Under the pieces are notes generated by a model. It was not told where the DNA came from. It did not search any database and saw only the letters and a list, made by a program, of their open reading frames with translations. A DNA stretch of 64,000 nucleotides from contig CM042014.1 of assembly GCA_023525715.1 (NCBI GenBank), forward strand, positions 17,488,563 to 17,552,562, in the 5' to 3' direction. Of the stretch, positions 14,440 through 35,232 are shown one piece after another. Every line of letters begins with the position of its first letter. The first letter of the stretch is position 1. The stretch comes from Cichorium intybus. Lineage: Eukaryota; Streptophyta; Magnoliopsida; Asterales; Asteraceae. The position numbers and the translations under genes were made by a program.

Positions 14440-14684
14440 TTGGCCGAGCTTCTTAACGAGCTCGATCCGAGCTTAAGCTCGTTTAGGCTTATTAAGAATT
14501 AAACGAGCCGAGCCCAAGCCCGAGCCGAGCCTGTATATTTCTTAACGAGCCCGATCCGAGTTTGGGTCCATAAAGCTCGTAACGAGCTGAGCCCGAGCCG
14601 AGCCGTGTATGTTTCTTAACGAGCCCGAGCCGAGCTTGGCTAGGCTCGGGCTCGACTCGGCTCGTTTGCACCCCTAGATATAGA
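14440..14684 (-). mobile_element. hAT-like terminal region, one end only
   Basis: Repeated CGAGCCGAGCCC-type words end in GCTCGTTTGCACCCCTAGA. The reverse complement, starting TAGGGGTGCAAACGAGC, is a common terminus of plant hAT-like non-autonomous elements. I do not see the matching opposite end, so this is a relic. Confidence 0.5.
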
Positions 14685-15678
14685 TACTATTCATATTTCT
14701 TCGGTTAATATTTATATCTTCATCAATTATTTGGATTTAAATACTCAGCCTATTATTTCTATCTATTTATTTTTATTATTGTTAATTCAATGTGATTTCT
14801 AGCTAACCTTGGTAGCTATAGTTTCAAAATCCCATCATATTCAATACGGGCAATTGTTATTTTAATTATGCGTAACCTAATATTAAACAATTAGTTTTAT
14901 TTATGTTATTAGTTTGATAGTTCATTATCTAAATATGAAAGTATCAATGAAAAAACTTAGATAATATACTAGTTCTCATTAAGGAAGTATTTGTTGGGGG
15001 TTACTTTTTTCTTTTTAAGTTTTGTATAAATAAAATGCGTGAATGGCAGCCATGGTTATAACTAAGTAATTTATTTTGTTGAGACTAAATAAAAACAACC
15101 AGTCGAAATTTAGTGCTTAACAGTAAAAAAAATTAAAATTTTAAGCATTTGATATTTTTTTTGTAAAACACTTCTATAAAATTTGAATTTTGGTCTGTCA
15201 CATTTTTTCCATATTTGGTCTTAACATATTAAGCTGTTTGTACTTTGTACAGATAAAACGGTTCGACAATTATTAATCTTTACCATTGCGAATGCAATTA
15301 ATAAACTATATCCCGGTTGAACTTTTACTTTTAACCTGAAACAACCTTATTCTGTTTAGTACTTAATATTAATTTTTTTAATGTTTGGACACCTTAAAGT
15401 TGACCCTATAAGATTTAGACGTGAGAAAAATACTATTTTGAAGTGTTTGGTAAAAAATCCTTAAGATATACACATGAAATTCACGTAAAATGATACAAAA
15501 AATTATGCATTTTAAATAGTATTTGAATATACATTGCGTAGTCTTTGCCATATGACATGTTTTAATAGGAAAAACGCCGAAAAAAAACTTCTCGCCGTCC
15601 GCCGCATAAAATTAAAACATAAAATCAAAAAAATCAAAAAGTTAACGGAAACATCGATTTTTATTTTTATGAGAGCCC
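14685..15678. other. AT-rich non-coding DNA
   Basis: About 1 kb with no credible ORF, RNA gene or repeat that I recognise. It is the target region of the Harbinger element that starts at 15682. Confidence 0.6.
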
Positions 15679-15880
15679 TAAGGCCATCCGGTATGCCGCT
15701 GCGAGCCGTAGCCCGAAGATCCCGATGCCCGCGGTGAACACCGCCCCATCCCCCCCTTGCTAGCCCGTCGCACCTTGCACCCGCACGAGGCTTGAACGTC
15801 GTGCGACGTTGGCAACGGCTATATAGCCGTTATTTAAAAAAAACAAAACAAAACAAAAAACTTTTTTTTAAACAACTCTA

Positions 15881-15888
15881 TATATAAA
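15881..15888 (+). promoter_or_regulatory. TATA box of the MYB-like ORF
   Basis: TATATAAA, 73 bp upstream of the ATG at 15962, followed by a CA-rich leader. The spacing fits a short 5' UTR. Confidence 0.6.
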
Positions 15889-15961
15889 CACACACACATT
15901 CAACATATTATACTCTTTTACACACATTCAAACTCTCCAAACTTTCTCCAAAAAATTTCCA

Positions 15962-16106
15962 ATGGCTCCCAAACAATCTTCCCAACGAAAGTCAAAAACC
16001 GCGAAGAACATTTTCCCGCAATCATCACCGGAACCCGCTCCGTACATTCCGCAAATGGAGCGAGCGTTTTTTTCCCCACCTCAATTCCAATACCAACCGA
16101 TGCCCT
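15962..16106 (+). pseudogene. MYB/SANT-like Harbinger accessory protein, N-terminal part (disrupted)
   Basis: First 48 codons plus one base of an ORF that continues at 23770. The start is the ATG after the TATA box and leader. The N-terminus is Lys/Ser-rich (MAPKQSSQRKSK), then rich in Pro, Phe and Gln. The frame is broken by a copia LTR that begins at 16107, directly after the TSD GCCCT. In the present genome, translation would run into the LTR and stop at about 16145. Joining 16106 to 23770 keeps the frame without any other lesion, so the gene was intact when the element inserted. Confidence 0.8.
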
Positions 16107-16877
16107 TGAAGGGTTTCTATGCAATCAATGAACACAAAATAACCTAAGGTTCACATGCAACCCTAATATTGATCTATGTTTTCTTCTATGAAGATTAGAA
16201 CTAAGAACCTAAAGGATACAATTCAATTCTAAAGAAGAATTAAGAAAAACCAACCTTTGATCTTATGATCCTTTTAAGCAGTAGCAAAAGTATCCTGCCT
16301 CAGATGAAAGTCACACCCAGGGGATGGAAGAATCAGTCCAGCAGAGTAAATCCAGAGAGAGGAGATGGCGTGAATATGAGGTGCTAGGGGGTTCCTTTTA
16401 TAGCCTCCAAGGGTTACACCTGAAACCCTAAGGAGCCTCCAATTGGACAAGGCTTTTGACCACTTGGACCAGGCTTACCAAAACCCTAATTAGGGTTTCG
16501 CCAAACCCTTGGAGAAGCCTCCAAGGTGGCGCCACTTTTGGTCCCTGGTTTTCCTGGCTAGTTATTCAACTATTGAATAAATACCAAACCAGTCCCTGCA
16601 CCTTTTAATTAATTAATTTAATCTTCAAATTAAATCCAATTAATTCTAGATTAAATCTCAATTAATTAACATAGTTTCTAATTAATATATTAACACTTAA
16701 ATATATTAATAAATCATATACTTAATTTCTATTGATTTATTATACAATTAATAAATCAACTATTCTCTCTACTGAACTATCTATCCTCCACCCATGAGGG
16801 CAACCCAAATGGACTTTGCTTTTAATCACAAGATAAAAGGTCAATTACAAGTCATGGCTTAGACACCTAATCCAACA
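16107..16877 (-). mobile_element. copia 3' LTR (left copy)
   Basis: 771 bp from TGAAGGGTTTCTATGC to CACCTAATCCAACA. Same length as the other LTR. Base differences lie at the CAGTAGC/CAGCAGC, GCTAGG/GCCAGG, GGAGAAG/GGAAAAG, CTAGTT/CTAATT, CTTCAA/CTCCAA, AATCAT/AACCAT and ACCCAAA/ACCAAAA sites. As the element is on the minus strand, this is its 3' LTR. Confidence 0.96.
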
Positions 16878-16890
16878 GTCTCCTACTTGG
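16878..16890 (-). promoter_or_regulatory. copia polypurine tract
   Basis: Read on the minus strand, AAGTAGGAGAC lies directly before the LTR start TGTTGGATTAGG. It primes plus-strand DNA synthesis in this class of element. Confidence 0.7.
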
Positions 16891-17685
16891 ATAAGTCTAT
16901 GACTTTAATTGTATGAACTCTGACCCAGTCAGTTCTGTCCAAAGATAAGTGATCTGATGATCCTCCGTCCAACAAGATATTTTCAGACTCAAGACATGGA
17001 CTAACATCAATCTTGGTCTGACACTCTGTTCCTCGATTTCTGATTTGCATATGACTTTAGAGACTACTAATTGAACACATCAATCAAGTCCCGGTTGGCC
17101 AACACTTTCAGTCAACTTCTAAATCATCGAGAGGCCTACAGATATCTGTTTCCCATCGGGTCATGGGACGGATAAGTTTCGACTCATATGTCCATAACTT
17201 TTGCGGGTCCAAATACATACAACAATGCGTTTTATAGCACCGAGTTACTGGTGCGGTTTCGTATTGTCAATAAGTACTTGTATCACAAATAACATATCAT
17301 ATCTCTCCACTTAAAGATCACCGAATATTATCGTCTTAACATTGCTCGTGATATAATCCATGAAGCAATCTATTAAGCGCGGGTTTATCCAATACTCAAA
17401 TCTCTATTTCTAAGTACTCATGAACGTTGCAGCAGTCTTACTGCAATGTCTAACTCTTTAGACAGTCTGTAACCATTTCATGACAGTCTTAATTCATACT
17501 TACTTCCTAACAGTATGATCGACTGTGGAGTTTTAAATAATCCAATTATTAAGGAAGTTAAACATGCAAATATAGAAACACAGAAATAAACAATTGACAA
17601 AGGCAGTAACAATACTCATTTATAAATCTCTATTATAAAATCACCGAGTCAATTACATTTATACTGTTACAAGTTTCTAATCTAT
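16891..17685. other. copia 3' untranslated region
   Basis: About 800 bp between the end of pol and the 3' LTR, without an ORF. Nothing else is recognised in it. Confidence 0.7.
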
Positions 17686-20600
17686 CTAATTACTAAAACC
17701 AACATCATCCTTCAATCCAATGCTCCGAGCATGCTGATTGTGTTTGATCCTATTCAGAGCCTTGGTCAAAGGATCTGCAGGATTTTCCTCGGATGATACT
17801 CGCTTAACCAGTAAGTGCCCTTCTTCTATCTGATGTCGAATGTAGTGGTACTTTCTTTCGATATGCCTGGACTTTCCATGGTCCCGCGGTTCCTTTGCCA
17901 AGGCGACCGCTCCTTCATTATCGCAGAAAAGTTCCACCGGTTCCAGAATGCTCGGGACAACTCCAAGATCCCCGATGAAATTCTTTAGCCAAGCCGCCTC
18001 CTTAGACGCTTCACTCGCTGCGATATACTCTGATTCGCACGTTGAATCAGCCACCGTTTCCTGCTTGGAACTTTTCCAAGTGACCGCTCCACCGTTCAAA
18101 AGAAATACCCAGCCCGACTGGGACCGTCCACTGTCCCTATCTGTCTGGAAACTGGCATCTGTAAATCCACTCACTTTCAACTCATCACTGCCACCAAGGA
18201 CTGATACCATATTCTTTGTCCTTCGCAGATATTTGAGTATATTCTTGACTGCAATCCAATGTGCTTTTCCAGGATTACCCTGGTACCGACTAACCATGCT
18301 TAGTGCATAGGATACGTCGGGACGAGTACATGTCATAGCATACATGATCGACCCTACTGCCGAAGCATAAGGTACCTGACTCATTTCAGCTATTTCCTTA
18401 TCGGTACTCGGACTTTGAGTCTTACTCAATTTAACACCACTTAGGATTGGTAACTCTCCCCTTTTGGAATTTTCCATGTTAAACCTCTTTAACACCTTTT
18501 CCAAATATGTACACTGGCTTAGGCCTATCAATTTTCTCTTTCTATCTCTAAGTATTCTTATCCCGAGAATATAAGCAGCTTCCCCTAGGTCTTTCATGGC
18601 GAAACACTTCCCGAGCCAAGCCTTAACATTCTGCAAGGTCGGAATTTCGTTTCCCATAAGCAGTATGTCATCAACATACAGCACCAGGAAAGTGACTATA
18701 CTCCCACTAGCCTTGACATATACACAGGACTCATCTTCACTCCTAGAGAAGCCAAACTCTTTGACTTTCTCATGGAAGCAAAGATTCCAACTGCGAGATG
18801 CTTGCTTCTACCCGTAGATTGATCTTTCAAGCTTACATACTTTATCAGGGTGCTTAGTGTCTACAAAACCTTCTGGCTGACTCATGTAAACATCTTCAGT
18901 CAGTTTCCCGTTAAGAAAAGCGGTTTTGACATCCATCTGCCAGATTTCATAATCATGAAATGCAGCTATGGCAAGCATTATCCTGATTGACTTAATCTTG
19001 GCTACTGGTGAGAAGGTTTCATCATAGTCAACCCCCGGGGTTTGAGTGAATCCCTTCGCAACCAGCCGAGCTTTATAAGTATGCACTTTTCCGTCCATGT
19101 CGGTCTTCTTTTTGAAGATCCACTTGCATCCGACTGTCTTTCGACTCGATACATTGTCAACCAAGTTCCAAACTTGATTGTCGTACATGGACTTTATCTC
19201 GCTGTCCATTGCCTCTTTCCATTTTGCAGACTCGGGGCCTGCCACTGCTTCACGTAGCTAGCTGGCTCATCCAAATTAGTCAATGTACGATCACTGACCA
19301 ACGTGTCTCCGTCCGAGGTAATATGGAAACCATAGAACTCGGGCGGCATGCTAACTCTACCTGAACGCCTAAGGGGCAACGAAATGTCGGTAGGTCCAAC
19401 AGGAACTTCTTCCTCATGTTGGTTACTAGTTTCTTCTAAGGTTGTTTCATCGGGCGTCTCCTGAATTTCTTCGAGATCGATCGTACTCCCACTGTCCTCT
19501 TTGGATATGAGTTCTCTCTCTCGAAAGAACCCCCGTCTTGCTACAAAAACCACGTCCTCGCTCGGTCTGTAGAACAAGTATCCAAAAGACTGTTTCGGGT
19601 ATCCGATGAAGTAACACCTCTCACTTCTTTCTGTGAGCTTATCTGAAGTATCTCGTCTCACGAATGCTTCACAGCCCCAGACTTTGATGTGTGCCAACGA
19701 GGGAACTTTCCCTGTCCACATCTCGTGTGGTATTTTCGCAACCTTCTTGGTTGGGACAAGATTTAGGATATGGGCGGCAGTCTCTAAGGCATACCCCCAG
19801 AAATGGATTGGAAGTGAGGCTCGACTCATCATGGAACGAACCATGTCCAACAAGGTTCGGTTGCGTCTCTCTGCAACACCATTCAGCTGAGGTGTTCTTG
19901 GAGGCGACAACTGTGAAACAATTCCACATTCCTTGAGGTAATCGAGAAACTCGATACTAAGATACTCACCGCCTCTGTCGGATCTAAGCATCTTTATCTT
20001 TCTGCCCAATTGATTTTCCGCTTCATTCTTAAACTCTTTGAACTTTTCAAAGGTATCCGACTTATTCTTGATTAAGTAGACATATCCATATCTACTAAAA
20101 TCGTCGGTAAAGGTCACATAGAACCGCGTGCCATCTCTAGTGGTTGTTCTGAAGGGACCACACACATCAGTGTGTATGATATCCAACAGACCTTCACCTC
20201 TTTCAAAGGAACCTTTGAATGGTGATTTTGTCATCTTGCCAAGTAAGCAAGATTCGCATACATCATCTGACCCGAGGTCGAATGATTCCAACACTCCATC
20301 CTTTTGGAGTTGGGCGATGCGTTTCTTGTTTATATGGCCAAGGCGACAATACCACAGACATGCCTTTTCTACATCGCTTGAAGCATCAATAGTCAACACA
20401 TTTTTACCATAATTATCAACACACATAATAGATTCATAAACACCATCACAAGGCATAGCATTAAATATAAAAACATCATTTTTGAAAACGGAAATTGAAC
20501 CATTCAATTTATTAAACTCATAATAAAAGCCTTGTCTAAATAGTGCATGAAAGGAAATTATGTTCTTTGCCATATCTGGCGCATAGCAACAATTATGTAA

Positions 20601-21716
20601 ATCTAGTCTAACTCCACTGCTCAGCATCAGTCCATAAACACCAATCTTGGTAACAGGTGACGTTCGCCTATTGCCCATGACCAGGTTCAGTCTGCCATGC
20701 TCCAGTTCCCTACTTTCCTCTAGGCCCTGCAAATCAGAACAGATGTGAAAACCACATCCTGTGTCAAGGACCCATGAACGGGAAAAGGATGAGTTATTAG
20801 ATATAGAATACGTACCTACCTGTGACGGTTTCACTTTACCGTCCTTGACATCCTGCATATACGAAGGGCAGCTCCTCTTCCAATGACCCTTCTGCTTGCA
20901 GTAAAAGCAGTCGGCCTCTTTGGGGTTCCGAACATGTGGAATTCCCGAAGACTTACCTTTCGGGGCACCGCTAGATGACCCGACGTGAGTCTTTTCCCTC
21001 CAGTTCTGCTTAGGAGGGCCTTTCCGTTTCTTTCCCTTTCCGGAGCCAATAGCCAGGACAGGCGGGTTGACAGGAAGCACAGCTTTTTCCTTCATCCCGT
21101 CCTCAGCCGTACGCAGCATGCGGTGTAACTCAGCTAGGTTTGCCTGGTTGTTGTTCAAATGATATGCCAGTGTGAACTGGTCATAAGAACTGGGTAAGGA
21201 GTTCAGCACTATGTCAACTGCTAAATCCTCATGAACCGGCATTTCCAGCTTTCTAAGCCTTTCCACGTAACCATGCATCCTCTGCACATGTGCACAGATG
21301 GACTCGCCCTCTTTGGGCTTGCTGTTAGTGAAAGCTTTTACAACCTCACGCCTCTCGATACGCTCTTGCTTGCGGAACCTTTCCGCGAGCTCTTTGTGCA
21401 TCTCGTAAGGCCAATAGTCCTCATAGATACGCTGCAGTTCAGGGTTCATAGTAGCGATCATGATGCAGGCCACTTTGGTCGCATCATCAGAGTGTTTAGT
21501 GTACGCAGCGATTTCCTCGGGAGTAGCGGTTTCAGTGTCCACATCAACAAGCTCGGTTTCTAGAACATACTCTTTATGTTCAAACCTTAGAGCCATTTTG
21601 ATGTTGCGGATCCAGTCATTGTAGTTGGTGCCGTCTAACGTCACCTTTGAGCATAATGACAGAATCGAGGTGACATTACCGGGATTTGAGTGGGGAACGG
21701 ATTGGTCAGAAGACAT
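17686..21716 (-). pseudogene. Ty1-copia gag-pol polyprotein, one frameshift and one stop
   Basis: Starts at the ATG complementary to 21714-21716 and ends at 17686. The order is typical of copia: gag (residues about 1-240); zinc knuckle CFYCKQKGHWKRSC at about 270-283; protease WVLDTGCGFHIC at about 315; a pre-integrase HxxC region (LWYCRLGH, about 455); and integrase with HTDVCGPF, SDRGGEY and GVAERRNRT giving the D, D and E residues. Reverse transcriptase follows with YVDD near 18672-18684, then RNase H ending near CESEYIAASEASKEAAW. A one-base loss at about 19255 changes frame between integrase and RT. A TAG at 18808-18810 replaces the Leu codon of the conserved SIYGLKQASRSWN-type segment. 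Everything else reads through. The LTRs are 99 percent identical, so these are young lesions, or assembly errors worth excluding. Confidence 0.93.
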
Positions 21717-22980
21717 CTGAACAAGAAGAAGGTAGTTTTAATTAGATAGAGTAATAATAATAATCCTCATATTCACCTAAGAATAAATACGAGGCTAGGA
21801 TCCTACAATAACAATCTACAATACCGAAAAGGGATGTCGTAATCAGTATTGCAAACCTTACAAGGTAGGCGAATGACGATTCAGCCAATTCCACCGCGGA
21901 AACATAATCATATTATAATGGAATTCCTAGTTTCTTTGAGATTTACCGAACTGTTCGATAGCATGTTTTAATCTCGGGAATGCCCCACTGTTTGTGACTG
22001 GGATACCGAGGATCACAGACCGGGTGTGAATAACCATGCAAATTGCTTGGTACTCTTGAAGTCAATTGTCATCTCTAATTAACGTGTCGGTAAACCACAC
22101 ACGCTCCGTTAATAATGACAAAATCAAGAAACCCATTGCGACTCTTTTTGGACCCCAGTTGGCGTGCCGGTAAACCACACACGCTCCACCAACGTTCCAC
22201 AAAGTGCAATGTGCAATTTCATGGATTAGCACCAATTCACATATTTAATCCTAAAGTAACTAGATTGGGATTTGTTTAGGGTTCTAGTACTTTCAATTAT
22301 AGCATTATACTTTTAAGAGGCTTAGCGGTTCTATCATACCCGTTCAGCTAACGACACTCGACTGACCAGGAGAGCGGTGGGTAAGAGTAGATACCCATTA
22401 GACTAACATTTTATAGTCAGTCGCCTTATACCCTCTTTATAGGACAGTTTTGTGAATGAGGCTTACTAGCGGTAGACTAACCAATTTTCTTATACATATT
22501 AAATTAACTTTTAATTTTAAATACATATAAGATATATTTTAATCTCGTTAAAATATTTTAGAATTAATTAAATTCTAATTTTCGCAAATTGTACTAATTT
22601 TATGAAAATTTTAATTAATTCTTTAATCCGATTTAATTGGTCTTTTAATTAATCAATTAATTAAACTAATTAAATCTAGGTTATAGATTACTAAATTAAT
22701 CAAATTAATTAATCTATAAATGCCCCATGAATTTCGAAATACACATGCCAAGAATTAGGGTTCAAGTTATTTTAGTTGATTTAGTTACCAAAAATAACAA
22801 CACACAAAAATGGCAAGCAAATCAAGCAATCTAGGGGACCATTTAGGGCATGGCGGCTAGGGTTAGGAAACCCTAGCCAAGCCGTCGACTTCAAGGCCTC
22901 CCAAGGGTGGATTTTCGCAAAAAACACCAAGGCCAAGATCATTGCAAGCAGTTCATAATCAAACACAAGAAAACAAGCTA
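21717..22980. other. copia 5' leader
   Basis: Untranslated region between the PBS and the gag start on the minus strand. It contains a repeated GGTAAACCACACACGCTCC word at about 22089 and 22159. AT-rich near 22500-22700. No ORF. Confidence 0.7.
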
Positions 22981-22992
22981 TCTCTGATACCA
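22981..22992 (-). promoter_or_regulatory. copia primer-binding site (initiator tRNA-Met)
   Basis: The reverse complement reads TGGTATCAGAGA, one base inside the 5' LTR. TGGTATCAGAG pairs with the 3' end of plant initiator tRNA-Met, the usual copia primer. Confidence 0.93.
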
Positions 22993-22993
22993 C

Positions 22994-23764
22994 TGAAGGG
23001 TTTCTATGCAATCAATGAACACAAAATAACCTAAGGTTCACATGCAACCCTAATATTGATCTATGTTTTCTTCTATGAAGATTAGAACTAAGAACCTAAA
23101 GGATACAATTCAATTCTAAAGAAGAATTAAGAAAAACCAACCTTTGATCTTATGATCCTTTTAAGCAGCAGCAAAAGTATCCTGCCTCAGATGAAAGTCA
23201 CACCCAGGGGATGGAAGAATCAGTCCAGCAGAGTAAATCCAGAGAGAGGAGATGGCGTGAATATGAGGTGCCAGGGGGTTCCTTTTATAGCCTCCAAGGG
23301 TTACACCTGAAACCCTAAGGAGCCTCCAATTGGACAAGGCTTTTGACCACTTGGACCAGGCTTACCAAAACCCTAATTAGGGTTTCGCCAAACCCTTGGA
23401 AAAGCCTCCAAGGTGGCGCCACTTTTGGTCCCTGGTTTTCCTGGCTAATTATTCAACTATTGAATAAATACCAAACCAGTCCCTGCACCTTTTAATTAAT
23501 TAATTTAATCTCCAAATTAAATCCAATTAATTCTAGATTAAATCTCAATTAATTAACATAGTTTCTAATTAATATATTAACACTTAAATATATTAATAAA
23601 CCATATACTTAATTTCTATTGATTTATTATACAATTAATAAATCAACTATTCTCTCTACTGAACTATCTATCCTCCACCCATGAGGGCAACCAAAATGGA
23701 CTTTGCTTTTAATCACAAGATAAAAGGTCAATTACAAGTCATGGCTTAGACACCTAATCCAACA
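22994..23764 (-). mobile_element. copia 5' LTR (right copy)
   Basis: 771 bp, same termini as the left copy, seven base differences, followed by the TSD GCCCT. On the minus strand it carries the element's promoter. Confidence 0.96.
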
Positions 23765-23769
23765 GCCCT

Positions 23770-24776
23770 CACAATTCCAATACCCGCAATCGCCCTTCAA
23801 CCCGTTTTTCGGGACACCTACCAGGGGACCTTCCGCGGCTTTTACGGAGCCACAACCACAACATATCGACACTTCCGATTCGAGCGACGATGCGGTGCCG
23901 GAGACACAACCGGAGGATTTAGAAGAATCCAAGCTCGAAGACATCCTACTTCAACGAAAAAGCCGAAAGAAACCCACCGGTCCCGCTCCCGCTCAAGCGT
24001 GGACCGAAGATGAAGAGGTTATGCTAGCGTATGCTTGGGTTGCCGTTTCCGAGGATTTCGAAGCCGGAAACGCTCAATCAAAAGCACATTTTTGGGAGAC
24101 AATTCGCGTAGTTTTTCACAAAAATTTGAGACGTGAATTTTATCGTTCCAAAGATACGTTGACGACTAAATTTCGAGTCGTTAACGGTTACGCGAATAAG
24201 TTTAACGGGTTGTTCGTTAACTTTATGGGGCAACGGGAATCCGGCGAGAGCGATCAAGACATCCTCAAAAAAGCTCTTGTGGTTTACCAACACGACAACA
24301 AGGATAAACCGTTTCGCCATATGGCTTTTTGGGATGTGGTCCGCCAATACCCGAGGTGGAAGGGGGTCGGCACCGATCCGGCACCGACACATGGGTCAAA
24401 ACGTTCAAAAACATCCGAGACGCAATACACGACGTCTTCGGATGCACATATCGGGGCCGACGTCAATGAAATTCCCGATGATTTTGAAAGACCGATGAGC
24501 CGTAATCGGGCAAAAGCGAAAGGAAAAGCCGCGGCGTATTCGAGTTCGGTGAACGACAGCAAAATGGATGACGTTAACGAAAAGTTCGATCAACTTTTGT
24601 CGACCATATCGGGGCACGTCAAATCCACCGAAGAGGAAAGATTGGCGAGAAAAACGTCCCGCGAGAACAAGGACCGGGCGATCGACATCCTAATCTTGAT
24701 GCAAACCACCGAGCATCTCACCGTCGCGGCCCTCGAGTTGGCGTTAAAATTGAAAAACGACATCGTCAAAAAATAA
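23770..24776 (+). pseudogene. MYB/SANT-like Harbinger accessory protein, C-terminal part (disrupted)
   Basis: Continues the frame of 15962-16106; the combined ORF would be 383 codons. After an acidic Ser/Asp stretch there is a trihelix/SANT-like DNA-binding region. It begins at about combined residue 126 with AWTEDEEVMLAYAW and includes FWETIRVVF and a later FRHMAFWDVVRQYPRWKG. The C-terminal third is charged and probably helical (EERLARKTSRENKDRAIDI). Plant databases often label such proteins glutathione S-transferase T3-like, but the content is the MYB-like partner of Harbinger transposase, which binds DNA and helps import it. No GST fold is visible. The part has no stop or frameshift of its own. 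No ATG precedes it within this part, so it is unlikely to be translated alone. Confidence 0.8.
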
Positions 24777-25101
24777 GGGATGTAGTTTTTTAGTTTTTTA
24801 TTTTAGTTTAACGTAATGTTTGTCGTTTTTTATTTTTAGTTTAACGTAACGTGTCGTTTTTAATGTTTAGTTATAATTTTAATTTTAAGTTTAATTTAGT
24901 TTAATTTTAATTTAGTTTATGAATTTATTTATTGTGTTTTAATTCTATTTTTAATTTGGTTTTTAAATTAAAAAGTGAGACGTAGAGAGATGTAGTGAGA
25001 GGTGAGCATTTCTGGGGGTAAAACAATGAGAGAGAAATGCTGACTGGATGCTAAGGTGGCAGGCAAAAAGTGAGAGGAGGAGAGAGGCACACCAGAAGGC
25101 C
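24777..25101. other. Harbinger 3' subterminal region
   Basis: T-rich 3' region of the MYB-like ORF with repeated TTTAGTTTAACGTAA words, then a purine-rich stretch ending at the right TIR. No ORF. Confidence 0.6.
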
Positions 25102-25104
25102 TAA

Positions 25105-34357
<9,253 letters not shown>

Positions 34358-34816
34358 ACAGCTATGCATAATTAAAAAAACAAAAATCTATAGAATGTAT
34401 CATCCCAGAAATATCAAAAAAAATACTTTTATAATGGAACATATTTGTATAGGAAGTCAACCATACAAATATGTCTCGTGTTTTTTTAGCACCACCCACA
34501 AGAAAACATTATGTATTATTATATTTACGACAATGTTGAATTATTGGCTAATAATAAATTAAAATCGGACTATGATCCATTTCGTACACATAAACTTTTA
34601 AGTAGATTACATTTTGGTTATTGTGGTTGGCACGTTTTTACATTTAGTTTTGGTCCCTGTGGTTGTCAAAAGTTTGCACTGTTGGTCAATGATCTATGTA
34701 AACAGACCAAATTACCCATTCTAATTTCTTTTTTTTTCTTTTAAACTATTATTTATTTAAGTAATTAAAAAAAGAAAAATAAACCTAACCGACCTCTACC
34801 CCTACCCCACTACCTC

Positions 34817-34817
<1 letters not shown>

Positions 34818-34867
<50 letters not shown>
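34818..34867. repeat. (CT)n microsatellite
   Basis: About 50 bp of CT repeat directly next to the 3' end of the RHM fragment. Confidence 0.97.
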
Positions 34868-34873
<6 letters not shown>

Positions 34874-34882
34874 ACTCTCTTA

Positions 34883-35232
34883 TGTTTCACCGTAGACTTC
34901 ATTTGTGCTGTCATTGATGAATATTCTGATTTGATCAATGAATTTGTAGGCTTCTAGAAGGACATAGGTGCCAAAGATGTTCTTTGTGAACCTGAAGTTG
35001 TTTCCAAATGAGTTATCGACATGAGTTTGTGCTACAAAGTGCATTATGGTATCTCGATTAATTGATTCAGTTATGAGGAGGTAGTTGACTAGATATGAAC
35101 TCCCGATGTCACCCTTGATGAATTTGAAGTTGGGAGTTGATCTTGAAGGGTTAAGGTTCTTGAGACTTGAACAATAAGTAAGCTTGTCAAGCACGACAAT
35201 CTTGTAATCAGGGTAGCTTTTGATGATTCGAT
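34883..35232 (-). pseudogene. RHM-like UDP-rhamnose synthase fragment
   Basis: About 115 codons on the minus strand match the N-terminal dehydratase half of plant RHM enzymes, which convert UDP-glucose to UDP-rhamnose in the cytosol. Recognisable segments are SYPDYKIVVLDKLTYCSSL, PNFKFIKGDI, DTIMHFVAQTHVDNSFGN and NEVYGET. The expected glycine-rich NAD motif at the N-terminus is garbled (GFSCSY where GFIASH is usual). The family's STDEVYGE active-site segment reads STNEVYGE. The match stops abruptly at the T of GET, next to a CT microsatellite. The frame is open but far shorter than the roughly 670-residue enzyme, so this is a captured or relic piece. The 68 codons upstream in the same frame show no homology that I recognise. 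Confidence 0.85.

Larger units (their letters stand above)
16107..23764 (-). mobile_element. Ty1-copia retrotransposon, nearly intact
   Basis: Two 771 bp LTRs (TGAAGGG...CCAACA) flank a minus-strand gag-pol. The TSD is GCCCT at 16102-16106 and 23765-23769. A primer site for initiator tRNA-Met and a short polypurine tract are in place. The LTRs differ at 7 positions by eye (0.9 percent), which means a recent insertion. Coding capacity is spoiled by one frameshift and one stop. The same LTR type begins at 63923. I do not assign a copia lineage. Confidence 0.97.
15682..25101 (+). mobile_element. PIF/Harbinger element carrying only the MYB-like ORF, split by a copia insertion
   Basis: Left end GGCCATCCGGTATGCC, right end GGCACACCAGAAGGCC. 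The termini match as inverted repeats at about 17 of 22 positions. The TSD is TAA on both sides (15679-15681 and 25102-25104). Without the nested copia element and its TSD copy, the unit would be about 1.76 kb. It encodes the MYB/SANT-like protein that accompanies PIF/Harbinger transposases, but I find no DDE transposase. It therefore looks like a deletion derivative that kept the accessory gene. The rest is a promoter region with TATATAAA at 15881 and an AT-rich 3' part. Confidence 0.82.

Noticed and set aside
19633..20412. Plus-strand ORFs within the copia region
   Set aside because: Mirror frames of the minus-strand integrase coding sequence.
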